From contig CALXZF010000068.1 of the NCBI GenBank assembly GCA_944393165.1, forward strand, positions 1-5,820: DNA of 5,820 nucleotides, written 5' to 3'. Every line of letters begins with the position of its first letter. The first letter of the stretch is position 1. Source of the DNA: an uncultured Clostridia bacterium. GTDB lineage: Bacteria > Bacillota_A > Clostridia > TANB77 > CAG-508. The notes under the pieces are model-generated. The model did not search any database, was not told where the DNA came from, and was given only the letters and a program-made list of their open reading frames with translations. The translations under genes were made by a program, and so were the position numbers. Positions 1 through 5,820 of this stretch are shown here, piece after piece.

Positions 1-36
1 TAACTGTATAAAAAGTAATACTAATTATACATTGCT

Positions 37-65
37 ATTCTAACACATTTTTCAATATTTTACAA
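37..65 (-). promoter_or_regulatory. Possible sigma-A-type promoter reading off the left edge
   Basis: On the minus strand, TTGTAA (60-65, four of six matches to TTGACA) is followed after exactly 17 bases by TAGAAT (37-42, five of six matches to TATAAT). A second arrangement, TTGAAA (50-55) and a perfect TATAAT (24-29), overlaps it, but its 20-base spacer is too long to be good. Either would drive a gene lying left of position 1. In DNA this AT-rich such matches arise by chance, so this is tentative. Confidence 0.3.
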
Positions 66-128
66 TAGTAATTTTATTTGCCTACTTTATTGTTATTATT
101 TAAAACTTTTTATTCTTGTATTTTATCC

Positions 129-318
129 AAAAGCAGAAATGTTTTATAAAAGTATGAGAATATGGAATGGAATGTGATTTGAATTTGATATTCTTAAAAA
201 ATTTTGTTAGGGAATCTCGCACACTTGTGAGGGCGCTGACAAAATTTCTTTTAGAATATCAATGAAAATCAGCTTGACCGACATATTCGACTTACTTTTA
301 TAAAACATTTCTGTTTTT
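129..318. repeat. 190-bp nested palindrome, MITE-like element or structured RNA
   Basis: The outer arms 134-154 and 293-313 are perfect inverted complements over 21 bp, extended outward by 129-132 with 315-318 after one mismatch. Moving inward, further complementary blocks follow in order: 158-164 with 282-288, 175-180 with 266-271, 185-194 with 253-262 (TTGATATTCT), 196-198 with 249-251, 199-207 with 239-247 (AAATTTTGT), and a GC-richer tip, 216-218 with 231-233 and 220-222 with 227-229. About 65-70 base pairs form, with only small internal loops of 3-4 bases for most of the length and a larger unpaired section around 165-174 and 272-281. It encodes no protein. A non-autonomous transposable element (terminal inverted repeats, no ORF) and a transcribed structural element are both consistent. 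The core repeat ends in a T run on the minus strand (196-201 on plus is A), so it could also terminate the operon ending at 363. Confidence 0.75.
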
Positions 319-362
319 TGCTTATTATAGATTTTATTAGGCCGTGAATTGTAACTTTAATT

Positions 363-902
363 CTATTTGCGAACCGTACCTTTCAAAATGCTATTTACTT
401 CTCTTTCTGTCAAATATCGCCATTCTCCCAATTTAAGTTTCTTCACATCTAAGTTTTCAATTTTACTTCTATGCAATGCTAGTACTTTTTTTCCAATTCC
501 AGCACACATTTTTCTTACTTCTCTGTTTTTTCCTTCGTGAATTGTAATTTCTACTCGTGATATATCTTTTTCTTTATCTATTTTCAAAATCCTCACTTTT
601 GCTTTTCCAGATGTATAATCATCTATTTTTACACCATTTTCTAGTTGCTCGACTTCTTCTTTAGTAATACTTCCTTTTAATGTAACATTATATGTTTTTT
701 CTATTTCATATTTTGGATGAGTTACTTTATAAATAAAGTTTCCGTCATTTGTCAAAATAAGTGCTCCAGATGTATACATATCAAGTCTTCCTACTGGAAG
801 CACTTTTTCTTTTACATTTACTAAATCTAGTACTGTATCCCTTCCAAATTGGTCTTTTGTAGTTGTTACATACCCTATTGGTTTATTTAATAGAATATAC
901 AC
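363..902 (-). CDS. Surviving catalytic-domain ORF of the RluB/RsuA-type pseudouridine synthase
   Basis: This 179-codon open frame is what remains downstream of the internal stop. It starts at GTG (900-902), which is a normal internal Val codon of the full gene, and holds the whole catalytic domain. YILLNKPIGYVTT lies at residues 2-14. The family signature GRLDMYTSG is at 38-46, with the expected catalytic Asp41. LILTNDG and a C-terminal KMCAGIGKKVLALHR segment follow. No good Shine-Dalgarno sequence precedes the GTG, only a weak GAG six bases upstream, so reinitiation would be inefficient. If expressed, it would be a synthase lacking its S4 RNA-binding domain, probably with reduced or altered rRNA targeting. 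It is best treated as part of the interrupted gene at 363-1094 rather than as an independent gene. Confidence 0.6.
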   Translation of the reverse strand: MYILLNKPIGYVTTTKDQFGRDTVLDLVNVKEKVLPVGRLDMYTSGALILTNDGNFIYKVTHPKYEIEKTYNVTLKGSITKEEVEQLENGVKIDDYTSGKAKVRILKIDKEKDISRVEITIHEGKNREVRKMCAGIGKKVLALHRSKIENLDVKKLKLGEWRYLTEREVNSILKGTVRK

Positions 903-1094
903 TTTTTTCTCTAATTTTCCTATTTTATTATCTTTAAATAAAACTACATCTGTTTCCGGATTTATTTTTGTTCCTAGTTCAGTAACTACTTACCCATTTA
1001 CTTTTACTAATCCTTGTACTATATACTCTTCCGCTTTTCGCCTTGAGCATATTCCTTGATTTGCTAGATATTTTTGTATTCGTATTTCTTCCAA
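363..1094 (-). pseudogene. rluB: RluB/RsuA-family pseudouridine synthase gene interrupted by an in-frame TAA
   Basis: The full gene reads from TTG at 1092-1094, with AAAGGA at 1102-1107 seven bases upstream and an in-frame stop just before it at 1125-1127, to TAG at 363-365. That is 242 sense codons plus one internal stop, the usual length for this family. The first 34 codons begin LEEIRIQKYLANQGICSRRK and give the N-terminal half of an S4 RNA-binding domain. They end in VKVNG, then TAA at 990-992. The frame resumes directly with VVTELGTKINPETDVV and continues into the catalytic domain without a shift. Relatives usually have Glu at this point, so a single GAA-to-TAA change explains it (inference). 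As the last gene after the RluD-like gene, with a 52-base gap, it probably belongs to the same transcript. Family members modify 23S or 16S rRNA; specificity here is unknown. A sequencing error is the main alternative to a real mutation. Confidence 0.85.
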
Positions 1095-1146
1095 TTTATT
1101 TTCCTTTAATATAGAATTTAGGTTTTACAAAGGGTATACCTATAAC

Positions 1147-2052
1147 CTATTTATTGTTGTCTAGTACTTCTAACACATTTTTAAAATATTGTGGTAGTTC
1201 TGCTTCTAAATGCATAGCTTTTCCAGTAATCGGATGTTTAAAATCCAAGCTTTTTGCATGTAGCATTTGGCCTTCTACTCCAAATTCATTTTTTCCACTT
1301 GAATATACCATATCTCCAACAACAGGATGTCCTATTTCTGCCATGTGAACTCTAATTTGATGTGTTCTCCCAGTGTCAATTTTTATTTCAAGCAATGTAT
1401 ATTTTTCATATCTTTTTAATACTTTAAAATGAGTTATTGCTTCTTTTCCGTCTTTTCTTACCGCCATTTTCTTTCTGTCCTTTGTACTTCTGCCTATCGG
1501 CATATTTATTGTTGCTTCATTTTCACCAATATTTCCTTTAACTAGCGCAATATATATTTTCTTTACTTCTCTATCTTTAATTTGTTTACTCATATTAATA
1601 TGTGCCAAATCATTTTTAGCTACAATTAGTAAGCCAGAAGTATCTTTGTCAAGTCTATGAACTATTCCAGGCCTAATTTCTCCGCCAATTCCAGATAGAC
1701 TGCCTTTGCATAAAGCCATTACAGCATTTACTAGTGTACCGTCTGGATTGCCATTTGCAGGATGCACAACCATACCTTTAGGTTTATTTACAACTATTAT
1801 GTCGCTATCTTCATACACTACTTCTATTGGTATTTCTTGTGCTTCTATTCCTGCTTCTTTGGGCTCTGGCAAATTTAAATCAATAATGTCTCCTACTTGC
1901 ACTTTATATGAAATCTTTTTATTTTCTCCATTTACTAATATATTTCCTGATTCTACCAATTTTTGAATCATAGTTCTAGAGAGCTTGTCATTTTTTTGAG
2001 CTATAAAAGCATCTAAACGCATATTATTCAAATCTACAGTTATCTTTTCCAC
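1147..2052 (-). CDS. RluD-family 23S rRNA pseudouridine synthase
   Basis: A 301-residue cytoplasmic enzyme of the RluA/RluD family, which isomerises uridines in structured RNA, classically helix 69 of 23S rRNA for RluD. Residues about 10-60 form an S4 RNA-binding domain (LSRTMIQKLVESGNILVNG). The catalytic domain has VVNKPKGMVVHPANG (about 87-101), the signature HRLDKDTSGLL with catalytic Asp135, and GRTHQIRVHM (228-237) near the uridine pocket. Length is typical and no key residue is missing. Translation starts at GTG (2050-2052), eight bases after AAGGAG (2061-2066). That site directly follows the stop of the upstream membrane protein gene, so the two are probably cotranscribed and perhaps translationally coupled. 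It ends in TAG. Bacillota carry several RluA-family paralogues, so the exact target (RluD, or a YlyB/YjbO-type enzyme) cannot be fixed from sequence. Confidence 0.95.
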   Translation of the reverse strand: MEKITVDLNNMRLDAFIAQKNDKLSRTMIQKLVESGNILVNGENKKISYKVQVGDIIDLNLPEPKEAGIEAQEIPIEVVYEDSDIIVVNKPKGMVVHPANGNPDGTLVNAVMALCKGSLSGIGGEIRPGIVHRLDKDTSGLLIVAKNDLAHINMSKQIKDREVKKIYIALVKGNIGENEATINMPIGRSTKDRKKMAVRKDGKEAITHFKVLKRYEKYTLLEIKIDTGRTHQIRVHMAEIGHPVVGDMVYSSGKNEFGVEGQMLHAKSLDFKHPITGKAMHLEAELPQYFKNVLEVLDNNK

Positions 2053-2060
2053 AATTTATG

Positions 2061-2066
2061 CTCCTT
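2061..2066 (-). promoter_or_regulatory. Ribosome binding site of the RluD-type gene
   Basis: AAGGAG on the minus strand sits eight bases before the GTG at 2050-2052 and one base after the stop codon of the membrane protein gene (2068-2070). It supports the GTG start; the next in-frame Met (residue 11) has no comparable site and would remove part of the S4 domain. Confidence 0.8.
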
Positions 2067-2067
2067 T

Positions 2068-3750
2068 TTAGTAATTTCTTTCATATAAAACAAAGTTATC
2101 ATCCGAATATAGCTCTTTGTAATGCTCATTATCTCTAGATAAAAACATATTCAATTTAGAATTTTCCTTTATCAATACATGTGTAATATCATATTGATTA
2201 AATTTAGTCTCATAGTATGTTGAAATATTAGATATATTTATATAATCAGAGAAAATATCTCTTCCTACATATTCTCCGTCCTCATTTTTTGTTCCATTAA
2301 ATTCTGGAGTATATAAATCTGCTCTTGAGTCAATAAATACTGGTATTCCTCTATATAATATGTAGCTTCCATAATTGTATTCGTTAAATAGTCTCATATT
2401 TTCTACATCTAGATTTTCTAAAATATAATCACATGCTGCTACTGGGTATGAGCTTTGACTAACAATAGGGGCATTTATTTTTCCTCTATATAGCATAAAG
2501 CTTACTAAAACTCCTATAAGTATTGTTAGAATCTTTCCCCAAATAGATGTCATTGCTTTAATGCTTTGCTCTGTTCCGCCTTTATCGTATTTATCAATAA
2601 GAGCCACTAAGAGTTTTGCAAATACAAATCCTCCTATAAGTACAAACATTGATACTTGGCGTCTTGACATGAATGCCATTAATGTTAAGCCCGCTATCAT
2701 AAATAAATCGCTTAACTTTATTTTAGTGTCTGTAAACATTAATATTAATAAGAACAATACTATTACAGTTAAAGTTTTTAAATCATTAATAAGTGTTAAT
2801 GGCAAATGCTCACTTATGCTTCCCATTGTATTTCCTACCATAGTTTTTGGCAAATAAGTATATGGAGTATCTCCTAAAGGAGTTAGCAATCCAGTGAATA
2901 CACATATAATCATTATAATAATTAAATATTTCACATTTTTTTCTTTTTTAACTATTATTTTGTATGGTTCTTTTTTTCTTTTTTCATGTCTTTCATTTGC
3001 TACAGCTTTATCATTTTCTAGTTGATTTATTTTAGCAGAGACTTTGTCAATTTTATCTTTTTCAGCATTTTTTGATGCTAACTTTTTCAATTTTCTTTTG
3101 TTCATCTTTAATGCAACATTATAATAAATATTTGAATCTGTAATGCATGAAACCAAGTATTCTGCAACATATGGCAAATATAGTACGAAGTAGAATGGCC
3201 ATACTGCCAAATGTACATTCGCAATAATTATTGGAATAATAACTAGTCCAACTGCATATCTTATTTTTTTGGTTTCTATGAATTTCTCTATAAATAGAAT
3301 TGTTAGCACGAACAAAATGTATGTAACAAGTTGCGCTCTAGCACATATAAAGCTTTTTAGTAAATACATCACTCCTAGTGTAATAAAAAATGCCACTAGC
3401 TGATTTTTACAAATTTTATTTAAAGCATAGTATACTAGAATTCCTAGGGCAATTGCTAAAATAACAGTTGCGATGTAAATTGCTGTAAAGCCTCCAATTC
3501 CAATATTCTCTCCTAATTCATATACTAAATATGTTCCCACATCATACGCCCAATGAGGGTATGTATATGGTAAATCTTCGTGCCATGAAAATGGGTCCTT
3601 CATGTCTATTCCATTTTCTAATATATGTTCACCAATTGCTATTGTATAGTATGTATCATTTTGTAGAGTTTTTGGTGTTAATGCAAAGCAAAAAATAATT
3701 ATTACAAATATTGCAAGAATATTAAATTTAATTTTTGTTTTTTTATCCAT
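2068..3750 (-). CDS. GT-C-like polytopic membrane protein, probable glycosyltransferase-type
   Basis: The start is ATG at 3748-3750, giving 560 residues. AAAGGA lies at 3763-3768, a rather long 12 bases upstream, and the frame upstream overlaps the preceding gene. The hydrophobic layout is one helix at 9-24, then about nine more: near 86-110, 117-135, 139-158, 164-200 (probably two), 274-292, 325-340, 346-385 (probably two) and 404-421. The first outside loop has NDTYYTIAIGEHILENG and DPFSW (31-56), like the acidic loop of GT-C-fold enzymes that use polyprenyl-phosphate sugars; Asp32 is a candidate catalytic residue (inference). A very basic, probably coiled-coil cytoplasmic loop occupies 211-273. 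The outside C-terminal domain (422-560) contains NEYNYGSYILY and VFIDSRADLY, a pattern I recall from uncharacterised bacterial GT-C-like proteins. No substrate can be assigned. It sits 31 bases after the EEP gene and 15 before the RluD gene, in one apparent operon. Confidence 0.85.
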   Translation of the reverse strand: MDKKTKIKFNILAIFVIIIFCFALTPKTLQNDTYYTIAIGEHILENGIDMKDPFSWHEDLPYTYPHWAYDVGTYLVYELGENIGIGGFTAIYIATVILAIALGILVYYALNKICKNQLVAFFITLGVMYLLKSFICARAQLVTYILFVLTILFIEKFIETKKIRYAVGLVIIPIIIANVHLAVWPFYFVLYLPYVAEYLVSCITDSNIYYNVALKMNKRKLKKLASKNAEKDKIDKVSAKINQLENDKAVANERHEKRKKEPYKIIVKKEKNVKYLIIIMIICVFTGLLTPLGDTPYTYLPKTMVGNTMGSISEHLPLTLINDLKTLTVIVLFLLILMFTDTKIKLSDLFMIAGLTLMAFMSRRQVSMFVLIGGFVFAKLLVALIDKYDKGGTEQSIKAMTSIWGKILTILIGVLVSFMLYRGKINAPIVSQSSYPVAACDYILENLDVENMRLFNEYNYGSYILYRGIPVFIDSRADLYTPEFNGTKNEDGEYVGRDIFSDYINISNISTYYETKFNQYDITHVLIKENSKLNMFLSRDNEHYKELYSDDNFVLYERNY

Positions 3751-3781
3751 AACTGTGTTCAATCCTTTCTTTCGTCTTTCT

Positions 3782-4519
3782 TTATATATTAAACTCCGCA
3801 TATATAATGCTATGGTCTGATTTGCCTTCGCTATCAATTGTTGCATACTTCAATAATTCTATATTTGGAGAATAGAAAATAGTATCTATACATCCTGTTC
3901 CAATTTTAGAGAACCATGTATCTTCTGTGTTAGGCATCTTTTTTAAATTTTGGTTTAACAATTTATACTCTTCAAATTCATCTTCATGAGTATATGTATA
4001 TTTTCCTTTTCCCAGTCTTGTTACCCCAACATTAAAATCTCCGCCTATTATGATTATCTCATTTTTATCTATTTTACTTATTATTCTGTTTAACTCTTTG
4101 CATGCAAGTATTCTTTCATCTTTATAAGTAGATAAATGAACCGAGAACAAATTAATTTTGGCAGTTCCTAGCGAAATTCTATTACACAAAATTCCTCTTT
4201 GCTCATGGTTTAAATCGGTAAGTGGCATCAAATAATTAACCGAAAAAGAAATTGGGAATCTGCTTATTATTCCGTCACCATAATATCCGTCTTCCAGTGT
4301 AATATTACTCTCCATAGAGCAATAAGGCAAAAATATTTTTTTAGAAAAGTCTCTAATTTGATTTTCCTTTCCAGCTCTATTAGTATACATATCGATTTCT
4401 TGTAAAAATACTACATCTGGGCTGTATTTCTTTACCAATTCTGCTTGTCTTTCGATATTTACTATTCCGTCTAAGCCTTTGCCGTGAGCAATGTTGAATG
4501 TAATAATTTTAATTAACAT
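3782..4519 (-). CDS. Endonuclease/exonuclease/phosphatase (EEP) family hydrolase
   Basis: A 245-residue protein of the metal-dependent DNase I-like EEP fold, whose members cut phosphodiester or phosphomonoester bonds in nucleic acids, inositol phosphates or lipids. The family's motifs appear in order: TFNIAHG with Asn9, FLQEID with Glu41 (metal ligand), GDGIISRFPI (81-90), VHLS with His128, GGDFNV with Asp161 and Asn163, IDTIF with Asp212, and SDHS with Asp235 and catalytic His236. The active site therefore looks complete. No signal peptide or membrane segment is visible, so it is probably cytoplasmic. The ATG at 4517-4519 has TAGGAG (4528-4533) eight bases upstream. It is the first gene after the tsf terminator and probably heads the operon with the membrane protein and the pseudouridine synthases. 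The TFNIAHG and GDGIISRFPI forms resemble small phosphatase-like EEP proteins more than the DNA-repair exonuclease III type, but the substrate is unknown. Confidence 0.92.
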   Translation of the reverse strand: MLIKIITFNIAHGKGLDGIVNIERQAELVKKYSPDVVFLQEIDMYTNRAGKENQIRDFSKKIFLPYCSMESNITLEDGYYGDGIISRFPISFSVNYLMPLTDLNHEQRGILCNRISLGTAKINLFSVHLSTYKDERILACKELNRIISKIDKNEIIIIGGDFNVGVTRLGKGKYTYTHEDEFEEYKLLNQNLKKMPNTEDTWFSKIGTGCIDTIFYSPNIELLKYATIDSEGKSDHSIIYAEFNI

Positions 4520-4527
4520 TCTATCAA

Positions 4528-4533
4528 CTCCTA
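4528..4533 (-). promoter_or_regulatory. Ribosome binding site of the EEP gene
   Basis: TAGGAG on the minus strand, eight bases before the ATG at 4517-4519. It fixes the start and lies only about 17 bases downstream of the TATAAT box, implying a short leader. Confidence 0.8.
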
Positions 4534-4550
4534 AATTTTAGTTTGCCACA

Positions 4551-4579
4551 ATTATATCAAAAAAGGGCTTGTTAATAAA
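4551..4579 (-). promoter_or_regulatory. Probable promoter of the EEP-membrane protein-rluD operon
   Basis: A perfect TATAAT -10 box (4551-4556, minus strand) lies just past the tsf terminator. With a 17-base spacer the -35 position is TTTATT (4574-4579), three of six matches to TTGACA and inside the terminator hairpin. The expected start would be near 4543-4545, giving a leader of about 25 bases with the ribosome binding site. The good -10, the terminator just upstream and the gene start just downstream argue for it; the weak -35 argues for modest activity. Confidence 0.55.
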
Positions 4580-4587
4580 GCCCTTTT
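4559..4587 (-). terminator. Rho-independent terminator of rpsB-tsf
   Basis: On the minus strand AAAAGGGCTT (4578-4587) pairs perfectly with AAGCCCTTTT (4561-4570) across a 7-base loop. Two more T residues at 4559-4560 complete a run of six. It starts 16 bases after the tsf stop codon, a textbook position, and should end most transcripts coming from rpsB-tsf. Confidence 0.88.
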
Positions 4588-4603
4588 ATTAAAATTTATT
4601 AAA

Positions 4604-5485
4604 TTATCCTTTTATTTGTTTTGCAACTTCTTCAGCAAAGTTTTCTTCTTTCTTTTCAATTCCTTCGCCTTTTTCAAATCTAGTAAATCTAACTATTTTT
4701 GAACCTTTATCTGCAACCAATTTTCCAACTTTAACATCTGAATCTTTAACAAATTCTTGCTCTACTAAGCATATTTCGCTATAGAATTTTCCAAGTCTTC
4801 CTTGTACTATTTTTTCTGCGATAGCTTCTGGTTTTCCTTCATTCATAGCTTGAGCTTTTAATATTTCCATTTCTTTTGCAAGTCTTTCTTGTGGAACAGA
4901 TTCTTTATCTAAGTATTCTGGTTTTGCAGCAGCTATTTGCATACAAATATCTTTTGCAAGTTCATGTGTTCCATTTTCTAATTCAACTAAAACTGCAATT
5001 TTTCCGTCTCCATGTATATAGCTTTCTAATAGATTATTTGTTTCATATCTTACAAATCTTCTAATAGACATGTTCTCTCCAATTGTTGCTATTTTATTAG
5101 TTAAAACTTCTCTTACTGTTTTATCTGGTTCAACTATTGATTTTTTCTTTAATAAAGCTTCAACATCTGTTGGATTTTCTTGAGCTACTTGTTTAGCAAC
5201 ATCTTTTACAAATGTTCTAAATTCTTCATTCTTAGCAACGAAGTCTGTTTCAGCGTTAACTTCAACAACAACTCCAACTTTTCCGTCTACTGAAATATAT
5301 GTTTCAACTAATCCTTCTGCTGCGACTCTATCAGATTTTTTAGCAGCTTTTGCAATTCCTCTTTCACGCAATAACTCAATAGCTTTTTCTTCATCTCCAT
5401 TAGTTTCTGTTAAAACTTTTTTGCAGTCCATCATTCCTGCACCTGTTTTTTCTCTTAACTCTTTAACTTGGCTTGCTGTAATCAT
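4604..5485 (-). CDS. tsf: Translation elongation factor Ts
   Basis: EF-Ts is the nucleotide exchange factor that releases GDP from EF-Tu in the cytoplasm so that it can reload with GTP. The protein is full length at 293 residues. Residues 1-50 form the UBA-like EF-Tu-binding domain ([20 protein letters not shown]). [10 protein letters not shown] (80-89) is the signature that contacts the EF-Tu nucleotide site. Two core subdomains follow, including [10 protein letters not shown] (139-148) and a second half with [20 protein letters not shown] (216-235). ATG at 5483-5485 is preferred: it is eight bases after AGGAGG (5494-5499) and gives the usual N-terminus. A TTG one codon upstream is only five bases from that site. 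It follows rpsB after a 142-base spacer, the standard bacterial order, and ends at a strong terminator. Confidence 0.98.
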   Translation of the reverse strand: MITASQVKELREKTGAGMMDCKKVLTETNGDEEKAIELLRERGIAKAAKKSDRVAAEGLVETYISVDGKVGVVVEVNAETDFVAKNEEFRTFVKDVAKQVAQENPTDVEALLKKKSIVEPDKTVREVLTNKIATIGENMSIRRFVRYETNNLLESYIHGDGKIAVLVELENGTHELAKDICMQIAAAKPEYLDKESVPQERLAKEMEILKAQAMNEGKPEAIAEKIVQGRLGKFYSEICLVEQEFVKDSDVKVGKLVADKGSKIVRFTRFEKGEGIEKKEENFAEEVAKQIKG

Positions 5486-5493
5486 CAAAATAT

Positions 5494-5499
5494 CCTCCT
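5494..5499 (-). promoter_or_regulatory. Ribosome binding site of tsf
   Basis: AGGAGG, a full anti-16S match, on the minus strand. Its spacing of eight bases to ATG (5483-5485) against five to TTG (5486-5488) decides the start in favour of the ATG. Confidence 0.85.
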
Positions 5500-5513
5500 T
5501 TTAATATATTTTC

Positions 5514-5542
5514 AAGAATTTTGTTAAATAATAAAAATTCTT
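5514..5542 (-). promoter_or_regulatory. AT-rich inverted repeat in the tsf leader
   Basis: AAGAATTTT (5514-5522) and AAAATTCTT (5534-5542) are perfect 9-bp inverted complements around an 11-base loop. The structure ends 14 bases upstream of the tsf Shine-Dalgarno sequence. Its stability is low because only one pair per arm is G-C. It may be an RNase processing site or have no role. Confidence 0.35.
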
Positions 5543-5563
5543 ATAATTTTCCTATCTAATAGT

Positions 5564-5602
5564 AAAAAGGAGACAGAGCAGATAAAAGCTCTCCTCCTTT
5601 TT
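5564..5602 (-). terminator. Terminator-like hairpin between rpsB and tsf
   Basis: AAAAAGGAG (5564-5572) pairs with CTCCTTTTT (5594-5602), and AGAGC (5575-5579) pairs with GCTCT (5588-5592), separated by a small 2-by-1 internal loop and closed by an 8-base loop. On the minus strand the hairpin ends in five T residues, 25 bases past the rpsB stop. It looks like an intrinsic terminator with a short U run, so it may stop only part of the transcripts and set tsf output below rpsB, or stabilise the rpsB mRNA end. Confidence 0.6.
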
Positions 5603-5627
5603 TATTAATAGCTTTTTTAATTTACAA

Positions 5628-5820
5628 TTATTCAGCTGTTTTTTCTTCTTCAGCTACAACTTCTTCAATACTTTCTGGTTCAGCTACTTCTGCAGCTTCT
5701 TCTGTCATTTCAGTTTCTACTGCTTCCATAGATTCTCCTTGTTTTCCTTCTATAACTGCATTTGCCATACAATCTGCTATTAAAGAAACAGCTCTTATAG
5801 CATCATCATTTCCTGGTATA
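5628..5820 (-). CDS. rpsB: 30S ribosomal protein S2, C-terminal part (cut by window edge)
   Basis: The last 63 residues and stop codon (TAA at 5628-5630) are present; the rest lies beyond position 5820. [10 protein letters not shown] followed by [18 protein letters not shown] is the conserved C-terminal region of S2, a small-subunit protein that sits between the 30S head and body. After it comes a tail of about 34 residues rich in Glu and Ala, with no basic residue except one Lys close to the end. Such acidic, variable extensions are seen in S2 of some bacteria and are probably disordered. Position immediately upstream of tsf confirms the assignment. Confidence 0.97.
   Translation of the reverse strand, partial: IPGNDDAIRAVSLIADCMANAVIEGKQGESMEAVETEMTEEAAEVAEPESIEEVVAEEEKTAE

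Larger units (their letters stand above)
1..362. other. Gene-free left flank
   Basis: No credible coding region occurs here on either strand; the frames are broken by frequent stops. Bases 1-128 are very AT-rich and hold only a possible minus-strand promoter (37-65). Bases 129-318 form a long nested palindrome, listed separately. Bases 319-362 are an unremarkable spacer leading to the stop codon of the pseudouridine synthase gene. Confidence 0.8.

Noticed and set aside
207..284. A 25-codon minus-strand ORF starting with ATG inside the palindrome.
   Set aside because: There is no ribosome binding site, the sequence is constrained by the palindrome, and the peptide resembles nothing I recognise.
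120..337. A 7-base direct repeat ATTTTAT at 120-126 and 331-337, possible target-site duplication of the palindromic element.
   Set aside because: The copies are at unequal distances from the inverted arms, and such AT-only 7-mers are frequent here, so it does not support an insertion by itself.
990..992. Stop-codon recoding or a non-standard genetic code to read through the TAA.
   Set aside because: Four other genes in the window end at TAA, and no selenocysteine-like or frameshift signal is apparent; a point mutation or read error is simpler.
1120..1148. Inverted repeat AGGTT (1120-1124) / AACCT (1144-1148) around the palindrome GGTATACC (1133-1140) between the two pseudouridine synthase genes.
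   Set aside because: A 5-bp stem is too short, there is no U-run, and it overlaps the rluD stop codon; not convincing as a terminator or operator.
1154..1966. Plus-strand open frames of 64 and 86 codons opposite the RluD-type gene.
   Set aside because: They are antisense to a well-supported gene, with no family likeness and no ribosome binding site.
3751..3846. Upstream extension of the membrane protein frame by 32 codons.
   Set aside because: It overlaps the end of the EEP gene by about 65 bases, encodes a charged stretch with no family likeness and has no ribosome binding site. The ATG at 3748-3750 places the first membrane helix normally.
2561..5064. Plus-strand open frames at 2561-2857 and 4876-5064.
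   Set aside because: They lie opposite the membrane protein and tsf genes and show composition typical of antisense frames of conserved genes.

Overview
The window is AT-rich and every gene lies on the minus strand, so it reads biologically from right to left. Strong AGGAGG-type ribosome binding sites, U-tracted terminators, GTG/TTG starts, protein sequences and the rpsB-tsf core point to a low-GC Bacillota, probably a Clostridia member. The genus cannot be named from this sequence. Nothing suggests a phage, plasmid or defence island; it is mainly chromosomal housekeeping DNA.

Right part (about 4560-5820): the 3' end of rpsB (ribosomal protein S2, cut by the window edge), then complete tsf (elongation factor Ts). 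The spacer between them holds two inverted repeats, one shaped like a weak intrinsic terminator. tsf is followed by a strong rho-independent terminator.

Middle and left (363-4519): a probable four-gene operon. It has a perfect TATAAT box tucked against the tsf terminator. Its genes are an endonuclease/exonuclease/phosphatase (EEP) family enzyme, a 560-residue polytopic membrane protein resembling GT-C glycosyltransferases, an RluD-family pseudouridine synthase, and an RluB/RsuA-family pseudouridine synthase. Gaps are 31, 15 and 52 bases. The last gene carries one in-frame TAA inside its S4 RNA-binding domain, so only the catalytic domain remains as an open frame. Sequence on both sides of the stop is otherwise well conserved, so the lesion is recent or an assembly/sequencing error.

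Left end (1-362): no gene. It contains a roughly 190-bp nested imperfect palindrome (about 129-318) whose outer arms match perfectly over 21 bp. It looks like a MITE-type element or a large structured RNA/terminator just downstream of the operon. A possible minus-strand promoter at 37-65 would serve a gene beyond the left edge.

The two most useful leads are the palindromic element and the interrupted rluB-type gene. The EEP/membrane protein pair is a secondary lead. I see no clear evidence of a wholly new multi-gene system.
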